From contig CAJNYU010001435.1 of the NCBI GenBank assembly GCA_905331475.1, positions 62,001 through 126,000 on the forward strand: a stretch of 64,000 bases of DNA. The letters are read 5' to 3'. Position 1 is the stretch's first letter; every line of letters begins with the position of its first letter. Source of the stretch: Rotaria socialis. Lineage: Eukaryota; Rotifera; Eurotatoria; Philodinida; Philodinidae. Below are positions 25,163 through 34,140 of this stretch, in pieces. Below the pieces are notes generated by a model. It worked only from the letters and a program-made list of their open reading frames with translations. It was not told the origin of the DNA and searched no databases. A program made the translations under genes and the position numbers.

Positions 25163-26891
25163 TTACATGCCACTGGATAAACCGGATGGATCTAGTAGCA
25201 ATACAGGCATGGCAACAAATGCCAAGGCAACCAGAAAAGAATTAATAACACCAAAACCCATTGCTTGATTGCCAGCAACAACTTGAATTGCTTTTACGCA
25301 TCCTACTGAATAAAAATGATTGACAGCGCCATTTGCATTTGATATGCAAACTTTGAAACAAATAAAGATCGTTTCTATTTCATGTAAATTATCGATGAAA
25401 TAAAAAATGATACTTACAGAACATGCTTGTACTATTGTCTAGCAATGCCCCAGCCGTACAACAAGAGTAAGGTAAAGTAACACCAAATGAAAGTGGCAGA
25501 CCGTAGATACCACCATAAACAATTGATGCTTGACGTTTTTGTCTAGCAGAACCAGCCAACGAAAGGCTTTCTTGATCATTGATATCATGGACATCTCTTT
25601 TCAATTGTTTTGTAGCATCAGTAGCAGTAGCAGCAGTATTAGTAGTGATAGTATCAGTAGCAGCAGCCGGGGTGTTAGTAGTAACAGCACCAGACATAGT
25701 GGTGGTATTAGTAGCAGCAGCCGAGGTGTTAGTAGTAGTTGTCGTCATCATTGTAGTGGTCATTACAGTTGTTTTATTTACCGTCGGTGATGCTGCATCT
25801 AGTTTAGCATTCGCCCAATCAATCCAAGCATTCGCACCACAGCAGCTATAATGATTTTGTAAATTATCGATTGTCGCCATGTCACCTGGGCTAGCCATGT
25901 AGTTCATCATTTTGCCTGTGAAATGTGATCTCACGTAACTGAATGACTTTGCATTTATAATAATTGCAGTTACTAATGAAGCAAGTGCCATGATGCCTAC
26001 TAGACCAGATACAATAAAAGCAATTGTTTCTAAATTAGAAAAAAATATCGTTGATTTTTCATTTTAAATCTAACTGAATTCTAATCCAAAGAAAAACCTC
26101 TGCTTTGAATGCACAAACACTGAATGTTAATATTTTTTGTTTGATAAATACGTAAAACAATGGTTCGTACGAGGAATATTTATAAAAAGGATTTCATAGA
26201 AATATCATTAAAAATAGGAACAATCTTCATCAGTGATGCCACGGATATCAGTATTAAACAGATTTGTGCCTATTGAGAAAACAGATAGTTTCTACCGTAA
26301 AATTTATGAAGATTAAACAATTTCTTATTCTTATTATAAACTGATACATGACTAAACTATCTGTATGTTAAGTTAAAAATAAATTTTGTTTTCTGAGTAT
26401 TAAAAAGTTTCGTTTACACGTGATACGTTCATTAATATTTCGTAGCTTGTAAAAATATAATCTTAATAAAAACAATTGATTTTTTGTTGTCACATCTGCA
26501 CAATGACTAAGATTCTAATACAAAAACGGTATGTCAATGATTTATATATCTATATGACTCAGACTGACTCATTTGAAAAATACATATATTAGCAATATAG
26601 AGCAAAGAAAATAGATTTTTAATTTATCTGTATAAATCTTTTGATTTCTAAAGTAATCTTACTTAATAATTTTGAACCGAGTGTAATTGCGAGTAGACCT
26701 ATGACACCAGTCAACAAACCAAAAAAACTGATAGCAATATTGTAACCAGATAGTCCAATTTGTGGACGAAAAATGTCACCATATTTACGGAAATCAACAA
26801 TAATACCAATACTAACACCAAGATGAATGAGAGAAAACAGAAAAATGGAAAGCATAAGAGAAAGTGGAAAAATACGACCACGAAACTCCAT
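25163..26891 (-). CDS. Tetraspanin-like protein with a Thr/Ala-rich insert in the large loop
   Basis: This is a four-pass surface protein that would organise membrane microdomains. It starts at ATG 26889-26891; exon 1 encodes TM1 (PLSLMLSIFLFSLIHLG) and TM2 (FFGLLTGVIGLLAITLG). Exon 2 carries TM3 (FIVSGLVGIMALASLVTAI) and the large extracellular loop with the hallmark CCG (HYSCCGANAWIDW) and a second CC in LPYSCC. A short last exon carries TM4 (FLVALAFVAMPVLLLD) and stops at 25163-25165. Between the two cysteine motifs lies a roughly 50-residue Thr/Ala/Asn repeat coded by an imperfect trinucleotide array, then QLKRDV and ARQKRQAS, the latter a furin-type R-x-K-R sequence. Polar residues typical of some tetraspanin TMs are not obvious, so it may be a divergent member. 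A broken paralogue with the same exon 1/2 phase lies at 32272-33615. Confidence 0.8.
25615..25790. repeat. Imperfect trinucleotide array (GTA/GCA type) in the tetraspanin loop exon
   Basis: Runs of AGTAGC/AGTAGT/GGTGTT-like triplets on the plus strand correspond to Thr/Ala/Asn codons in the tetraspanin frame on the minus strand. The period of three and the in-frame content fit replication-slippage expansion inside a coding exon. The same array opens long spurious frames on the plus strand, which I discount. Confidence 0.8.
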
Positions 26892-28365
26892 GTTGTGTAT
26901 TGAACACGAACGAAATCAGCTAAAAAAGAGATTTCATGTAAGTAAATCTAATGGTGTTAGTCTTTTCTCAATTAAACTTGTTGTTTCAAGTATGCAGTCT
27001 GATACATTAAAATGAGGTAAGTGTACAATGTGAAGATAAAAAAGGAAAAATCATATTATGCAACGCATGAATGGAGAAATGTAAAGAACGACAAATGTTT
27101 ATGACTGTTACGAAGTGAAGGCTTTTTTTTGTTTTTGATGTCTCATGATATATATGTAGGCAAACAAGCGCGTAGGCTGACCTTCATTACTTTAAATGTT
27201 ACTCTAATCATTCGAATTGATTTTTGCTATAAGGTTCACGATAATAAATGGCAGATATTTAAATTTAGTTACATAAAATGAACTTTTTCTTTTTACGAAC
27301 TATTAATAACTACTCGTTTCTGTTATGCATTCAGATTGCTTTCATAAACATGTGTAATGATCTTGTTAACTATTTGCTATATTTAGTATTCTGAGAGGAC
27401 TCATTATCTAATCAATCATATGTGAATCGAAAATGAAATTCATAGGAAATGCCAATAATATTTCATTGGAATAATTACAGAGAAATTGTTTTATTGTTAC
27501 ACGAAAGAATATGAATAAAAATGATAACTTTCAAAACGTTCTGATGCATCTCTTATACAGATGCGTCGTTTACAACTAGTCCTTAGATTATAGCCAACGG
27601 AAAAGAATAGTTGAAAAATGATTTTTTAATTTAATAATTAACCACTTCTTTACCATGAAACTATAAAATCAAGTAATCGACAAAATAAGAACGTGCAAGT
27701 GTTTATATTTCAAATAGTTATGTCTTTCCGTTTCGATCATATGTTGTTGCTTATGTCAGATCATTATTCTTATTTTCATGATCAATTTAGCACTGCTTGC
27801 TCTTCTCTTATCTCGAGTGAGTTGATCGATATGGAACAAGGCGAATTGCAACCAAATTTCACCCTTTAAAATCATACTGGGAGCTACTATTTTGCCGTCA
27901 AACTCATTTGCTATATAATATAATCTTCGTATTCAAACCTGAAAAGAATAAAATTTTGAATGAATTGAAAAAATAACATCGAATAAAAATAACAGATTCG
28001 ACGACAAGAGCAATAGCGATATGTATAGTTCAAATAAAAACTTAGTCATACTCTCGTTCTTTAGTTGATTCGTTACGTTCGTATCGACCGTTCCTTGAGA
28101 GATGCGTTTGCATTGATAATATTACAATAGATACTATTGGTTAGTAATGCTGTGTTATTTTCGTTTTTTTTTATTATAGATTCTTGTCTATTCAATGCGT
28201 CTTTGACGCTCGATTTCTTCATACTTCAGACAACACGACTCTGATTTTCCTTAGAATAATAGTATCATCTATTTTTCCGATAAAATGTTTTTTTAATAAT
28301 TTGTAAATCGTGGTGAAATTACGCTAAGTTATTTTTAACATATTCGTTTTAAATTTAACAATGCG
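26892..28365. other. Intergenic, no gene seen
   Basis: About 1.5 kb of AT-rich sequence lies upstream of the tetraspanin start. It presumably contains that promoter. I see no open frame with recognisable content, no obvious element ends and no RNA gene. Confidence 0.5.
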
Positions 28366-29291
28366 ACGGGTGGGCCATAAAGAATGACGGTTGCCGCATT
28401 TCTTAAATATCTTTTCTAATTTTGATTGACTTGACCTAATTTTTTTTGCAAAAGATTCACCATTCAATTCTCTATGAAACCATCTGTAAAATATTTTCTT
28501 TTAAACCACAAAACGGCTAACTACTAGCCCGAAGAAAAAATCTTCAACTTTCAAGCTCAAAATATTTTAATCTTTGGAGTATGTTTCAACAATTTATACG
28601 TTGGCTTAAATTACTTGAGAAATATTTTCTGGTATTTGCTAATACGTTCTTTCCGATATCTTTGAGAAATATATTCTTTGGAAACGGTCTTTGACTATTA
28701 AATTGACATTTTTTCGAAAACTTCCAAAACGCCTTAACTTCAGTTTTCAAGAAAACAAACCGCACAAATATTTTTTGTATAACTCGAAGGAGTGTACAGA
28801 GATGTAGTATAGTGTGTTAACTTTCAACGAAAAAACAAAATGGTCAAAAAAACACGGTTTTTTTACTGAATGGCATGCGTTTTCGTGCAAGCAGAAATAA
28901 CTTGAAACGAAAGTGGAGTTTTCTCAGAACAGCGAAAAAATTGATCCAGAATTTTTTACTCATCTTTTGATAAAAAAAATGTTCGAAGGCATGAATCTTG
29001 TTCAGAAATTGATGCGCTTTAACGTGGCTCACTTGGTTTTTGTAGCTTCCCTCGTATGGAAAGTAAAGTTTAGAAAACAACGCGTTTCTGGGCTTGAAAG
29101 TTGAAGATTTTCGGGCCTTTTTTCTTCGGTCTTTTGCTTAGTCTTTTTGCCGTTGAACGAAACGTTTTTGCACGTGGTTTTGTAGAGAATTGAATGGTGA
29201 ATCTTTTGCAAAAAGATTTAGTTCAAGTCAATGAAAATTAGAAAAGATATTCAAGAAATACGGAGACCACCTTTCTTTATGGCCCATCCGT
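28366..29291. mobile_element. Inverted-repeat DNA element, about 0.93 kb, superfamily unresolved
   Basis: The left end reads ACGGGTGGGCCATAAAG; the right end, reverse-complemented, reads ACGGATGGGCCATAAAG. The inverted similarity continues for at least 120 bp and more loosely past 200 bp, including TATCTTTTCTAATTTT, GCAAAAGATTCACCATTC and ATCTTCAACTTTCAAGC in both arms. The middle holds no transposase frame I can identify; open frames at 28844-29211 lie in the right arm and look like by-products. I could not find a convincing target-site duplication, so the ends may be off by a few bases. The GGTGGGCCATAAAG terminus is loosely mariner-like, but that is only an impression. Confidence 0.75.
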
Positions 29292-29603
29292 TACGTATAC
29301 AGGATAATATCAGAGTCTTTGTCTCTATTTTCTATATATTAAATATACCGTTTTATGCAAGCTCCGAATGAGAGGAATTTAAAATTAATCTTTCAATAAT
29401 TGTGAAAACAACAATCCATATCTAAACATACTGTATAGAAAATGATTAGTATTTTTTATAGAATCTAAAACAATAGCAGAATCTATCGATGATTTGCTTA
29501 ATCCAACAGGTTATGATTAACAAATCAAATGCAAGGATTACTCGAGTGCAGTATTAGCGAATGATACGCCTTCACCTTGAAGAATAAAAACATATATATA
29601 TAT

Positions 29604-30523
29604 GTCGGAGTTGACTTTAAAATCCAGTTGCCTTTAAAATTGAAGAGTCAACTAGTTGTTTTTAAAATTTGATAGTCAACTAGGATAGAGCTAGTTGACT
29701 CTTCAATTTTAAAGACAACTAGTTGACATTAAAATCAACTGGATGGAGCTAGTTGATTTTAAAATCAACTAAGATGGAGTCAGTTGACTTTAAAATGTAT
29801 AATCATAAAGTTGTTATGCGCTAATCGATAATGAATTTGTTTAACTGATGGAAACTTTTCGATCTGAAGTTAACAAAGAATTATTTATTTACTATCAAAC
29901 CATCATTTCATTTAATAATGAAGGCGGCTTTCTACTCAAAGCTAGATGCTTAGTTGAATGAGTTAGATACTAAATGACCAGCGAAGTACTTGATAACAAC
30001 TGAAACATATGAAAAAGGGTGGAGTGTGGGTGTGGGCGTGGGCTACCCAGGTCGAACAGTCCGACCTGGAAACGGCCGGTTCCGAGTAGTTCCGTTGATT
30101 TTGTGGAAGCAGTATTCCGGTTGGAAATTTTTTCGGTGATTTCCGATCAATTCCTACCGGAAAGCACCGGAACTTGGCAGGAGTTCGCCGGAAAAGTCCG
30201 GCCGTATTTTTGGCCGGAATACTGCTTCCATGTTCCAACGATTTCCCATGTTTTCCTGCAGGATATGGCGACTTCCCCGCATATTCCCTGGAGTATCCTA
30301 CGAGATCCGGGGACCGGAATGTTCGACCTGGGATAGACTCGAAACCATACCCACACCCATACCTACTCCCACACCCTCAATCTCATCTATTGATTAAAAT
30401 ACTCTTTATCATATCAATAACAACTTTATGATTATACATTTTAAAGTCAACTAGTTGACTCTTCAATTTTAAAGTCGACTAGTTGCCTTTAAAAGGCAAC
30501 TGGATTTTAGAGTCAACTCCGAC
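29604..30523. mobile_element. Inverted-repeat element built of palindromic AGTTGACT modules
   Basis: The ends are GTCGGAGTTGACT at the left and AGTCAACTCCGAC at the right, embedded in (TA)n on both sides. The terminal repeats extend through ATCCAGTTGCCTTT and end where GTATAATCATAAAGTTGTTA (left, about 29795-29815) pairs with its complement (right, about 30418-30440). The left arm is an array of self-complementary modules, variants of AGTTGACTTTAAAATCAACT separated by GGATGGAGCT. Because the flanks are TA repeats, the target-site duplication cannot be read. A GC-rich insert occupies 30017-30376. No transposase frame is visible. Confidence 0.8.
30017..30376. mobile_element. GC-rich insert with TGTGGG-like inverted ends, nested in the 29604-30523 element
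   Basis: This block is clearly GC-richer than anything nearby. Its left edge reads GGGTGGAGTGTGGGTGTGGG followed shortly by CCCAGGTCGAAC. Its right edge, reverse-complemented, reads GGGTGTGGGAGTAGG, then a TGGGTGTGGGT tract, then CCCAGGTCGAAC. Inside is another inverted pair, GGAAGCAGTATTCCGG (about 30107-30122) and CCGGAATACTGCTTCC (about 30215-30230), plus several CCGG-containing short palindromes. Open frames across it on both strands reflect this symmetry, not genes. It sits between the arms of the outer element, so it inserted later or is the element's core. Confidence 0.7.
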
Positions 30524-32271
30524 ATATATATATGTGACTACTGACAGAAAGAGAAAGATAAATGACCTTAATGCCCCTCAATTCTTGCAAATAGCAAAAC
30601 AAGATCAATGATAAATTCATAATACTATTAGTAATATTACAATCTTTTCGCCCCAGAAAATATCACTCTACTGTCAAATTTTACGAGCAATATAAATTTT
30701 ACAACTAGCAAAATTAGAAATACACACATAATAGCAGTTAAACATAAGGTTTATTGAATATTATGATATTTAAAAAAATGCTACTTATGTGAATTGTATC
30801 ACTTTAAATAATCGTTTCAAGATGAAATTTTTGTTTTGTTCATCATGTTTCTCGAAGTGCGAAACGTGTATGAATTTCACACTCGAACCTTACTTCGTTG
30901 TTTCGAAATAAGCAACTAAATATTAATCACTTTTTAATTCATTCGAAAAAAACGTTTCCGTACATATTTATGAAGGCACATAAGAGCGAGACCGAGAACT
31001 GTTCATTGGTTATATTGAAATTTTATACGAGTCAATTGGGTCCTATTTTTGCTGGTTCATTTATCGAAGTCAAATAATTGAATTCTTTTGCAAAAAAAAG
31101 GAATGCCTTAAAGGTTACACATGTTATCTAAAAAATGGCATTGGTGAATTCTTTGATAAAATCATGATATTCACAATACTAAACAGTTGTTATGGGAAAT
31201 ATGTAAAATAAAATGTCCGCATCACCTTGAAAACTAAAATGAACTTTACATTATCATCCTATTTAAACAATACATCAATTACTTTAGTGTTAAACGAAAA
31301 GCTATGCCTGAATCCGGTAGTTATAGATTTTGCTGCATAACATTAGAAACTCAGAATAATAACATCAAGACAGTAATGCCTATATAAAACTATATAACAG
31401 AAATTGAAAGAGTTTTCTGATTGTTGTCATATTCAAATATTGGTCACCTTCAGAAAACATTCTTAATAGGATTTCTGTAAACCCCAAGGGACTTCTAAAC
31501 TGATCATCGTTCAAAATTTTTTAACGGGACTTCTATTATGCGAGGGCTACTAATGCGACTTTCGTACAGAAGTTTAAAAAAAAATCAAAATATCAAATAA
31601 TTAAAAAAATCAATGACTCGATCTAACATCAGTGAGAAAAGTTTTAATCTCTGTTGTCCAAAATATCAATTTAGGTTGAAACAACTTGAAACAGATTGTT
31701 TTGATTTCTATAATTTGTTCAAATTTTCATACTTTTAATTTTTTTAGTTTTTAAAACTTTTAATTTATTAATGATTTTTTTTTGATTTTTTCTAATTTTT
31801 AATCAATTGATTTCAAATCGAGAAAATAAGGAAAATCACAGAAATAAGAAAAGTCTGATTTCAGCTGTTTGCCCCAAGTAAGAGAGTCATTATTTGAATG
31901 ATCGTGACTATTTATTTGCGATAGGTTCAAATAATTTCACGAAAATCTGTGAAATTTTAGACAGAGGCAGAAAAAATTTACTACTGTAGTAACAGAAGCC
32001 CAGGGGGCTTCTATTACGGGGAGGGGATTATATAATATGATGCAAGCTGTATCTCGGTTCTAAACAAAGACAAAAAAAATGAATACAGAACTTTTATCGT
32101 GCCCGCTATGTACATACATTGTAATTTATTCAACAGAAAAATATACAGCAGAAAAGTAAAATTGTTTTATTTTAGTTCATAGCATTATTAAAAAAGCACA
32201 TACTGACGTGTGACACCCTCATATTGAGCAGTTGAATTATCATTACTCGTGCAATATCCGACAGCTTAATT
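30524..32271. other. Intergenic, no gene seen
   Basis: About 1.7 kb of AT-rich sequence. A perfect short hairpin, AGAAGCCC-AGG-GGGCTTCT, lies near 31997-32015. Related AGAAGTCCC motifs on the minus strand recur near 31487 and 31530. The cause is unclear; they may be debris of an old repeat. No coding frame, tRNA or clear element boundary recognised. Confidence 0.45.
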
Positions 32272-33615
32272 TTATCGATCTCGTTGCATTTTATATGATA
32301 AGCGTTGTTTATTACTGTCATGTTTTGGATTAAATACCTGAAGAAATATACTAATTTCGATCGGAAAACATACAAAACAAACAATAGTCAAACAAGTATT
32401 AAGAAAAATAATGCTCGTAATTGGCGAAACAACACTATTTGCAATAGGTGGCAAGTATCCACAAACATAAAATCTAACTGAGCCAATATTAGGCATGACT
32501 GAAGACCATTGTAGTCGTTGCCGACGTCGATGTTTTGAATCTATGAAAATACAATTAGAAATTTCAATCATTGTCTTCTATTTCTGAATCATTTGATTCT
32601 TATCTCTCATCATAGCATTGTTCGTGTCATTGCTTAAATTCGAGTCTGAATTCATTCTCGTGTTTGTAGGGACTGACAGTTCACCTTTTATTGTATTGAG
32701 TTGAATACGATACCAATCTAAGCCATAAATTTACACCGCAACACCGATATTTCGTTCGAATGACATAAATTATTTTCATAGAGTCCGTATTTTGTATATA
32801 TGTACCAGAGCTAGGACGAGTACTTTTGAAGAAAAAAAGTACTTAAACAAGAAATTTTTTGCCAATTCGGAATAGACCCATACCCAATAGGCTCATTTTG
32901 TTCACCATAACGAGCTTCATCAGATACATTGATACATATTCCATGTGCAATCTCCGTACTACAGAAAATCGCGCTATACTGCAAAAATCACCTGTACTTG
33001 AAAGTATTTGCGATTTTTGCAGTATTGCGCGCTTTTCTGTAGTACAGAGATTGTACATGAATTATGTATCAATGTATCTGATAAAGGTCGTTAAGGTGAA
33101 CAAAATGAGCCTATTGGGTATGGGTCTATTCCGAATTGGCAAAAAATTTCTTGTTTAAGTACTTTTTTTCTTCAAAAGTACTCGTCCTAGCTCTGATATG
33201 TACTCATACGATATGATCAGCGTGATCTTACGCCACTAATTGTTTGAGAATTAACGACGAATCCAGCAATAAGTGATGCTATTGCGAAAATACCCAATAT
33301 AACTGCGACAATAACTACAATTTTAGCTTGAAAAAGAAAATTTCTCTCGTATACATCTAATTTTTTACACAAGAATTATTTACTCAAAGCAGAACGTTGT
33401 TGCGAGATAGTAATCAGACCTAATATTCCAGCTATAATACCAAAAATATCAATAACAATATTAGACACAGATAAACTCACTGGTTGACAGAAAATATCAC
33501 CACAAAGACAGTATTGACCAACAATACCACTTTCAACACCTAGATGAATAATGCCCAATTCGAGAATAAGGACGGTAAAGACATAAGCCGCCTGAGTTCT
33601 TCCTGAATCAACCAT
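32272..33615 (-). pseudogene. Broken tetraspanin paralogue interrupted by a MITE
   Basis: Exon 1 (start ATG 33613-33615) is intact and clearly paralogous to the tetraspanin at 25163-26891: IHLGVESGI versus IHLGVSIGI, a shared GDIF, and the same phase-1 intron position after TM2. Exon 2 begins with TM3 (VVIVAVILGIFAIASLIAGF). It then meets TGA at 33217-33219, a 390-bp hAT MITE at 32806-33195, the loop motif KYRCCGVNLWL (CCG codons 32735-32743), a one-base frameshift near 32719-32722 before DWYRIQLNTI, and TAG at 32578-32580. The frame continues through HRRRQRLQ and a TM4-like segment to a stop at 32272. With the MITE and one duplication copy left out, the residue count between VRS and CCG equals that of the intact paralogue. 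A rescue by introns is discussed in the findings. Confidence 0.75.
32806..33195. mobile_element. Palindromic (foldback) hAT MITE, family B, 390 bp
   Basis: The element is a near-perfect inverted repeat along its whole length, with arms of about 190 bp meeting near 33000. It starts CAGAGCTAGGACGAG and ends with the exact complement. Both sides carry ATATGTAC (32798-32805 and 33196-33203), an exact 8-bp target-site duplication. The CAGNG terminus and 8-bp duplication indicate hAT. The arms differ by scattered substitutions and small length changes, so it is not a recent artefactual duplication. Apparent open frames on both strands (MSLLGMGLFRIGKKFLV) are mirror images made by the palindrome. 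It lies within a tetraspanin-derived exon. Confidence 0.92.
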
Positions 33616-34140
33616 TTGAACTTTTGTAATAATGACAGTATCATACGTTTCTTCACATGTATGATATGTATTGTATTGTACATCGATGATTTACGTCACT
33701 TAATCATTGGTCGTACTTTCCTATTCTATAGCCTTAAAATAACTACAAATTATTATTTCTACTTAAATTTATTGTCATCAATAGTCTACAATTAATGTTA
33801 ACACATTTACTGTAGTATCAACGCATATCTGAATTCATCGTGAGTCTCTCACAGATTTGCTAATGAATTATTTTACAAAATAAAGTGTAACAAATATTTT
33901 TTGATTCTATTAGTTAAAACACATAGATCAACTCAAAATGTGTTAATCGTACGTCAATTGATAACCATCAAATGCACTCGTTTACTTTTTTCATTTTTCT
34001 TTTAATCAGATTGAGTCAATATCAATACAATAGAATTTATTATCAAAAGGGTTTCTTTTTTTTCATATGGCAAGACAAACAAAAAGATATATATATATAT
34101 ATATATATGCACGAAGAACAAAGACAACAAATCAACTGCA
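33616..34140. other. Spacer with a (TA)n microsatellite
   Basis: About 525 bp lie between the broken tetraspanin and the protocadherin stop. They contain an (AT)n run of about 22 bp near 34087-34108 and no recognisable gene. Confidence 0.55.

Noticed and set aside
25530..25851. Plus-strand frames with Ser-rich or Val-rich repeats
   Set aside because: They are antisense by-products of the trinucleotide array in the tetraspanin exon.
28844..29211. Overlapping frames on both strands in the right arm of the 28366-29291 element
   Set aside because: They lie in inverted-repeat DNA, have Phe/Lys/Arg-biased composition and resemble no transposase.
29963..30431. Several frames on both strands across the GC-rich insert
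   Set aside because: Fewer stops are expected in GC-rich, internally symmetric DNA; no protein family is recognisable.
31480..32015. Recurring AGAAGTCCC/AGAAGCCCC motifs and a perfect short hairpin suggesting an element
   Set aside because: The motifs are short, not in a consistent terminal arrangement, and no target duplication was found.
32843..33158. Near-identical open frames on both strands reading ...MSLLGMGLFRIGKKFLV
   Set aside because: They are mirror products of the palindromic hAT MITE arms, not genes.
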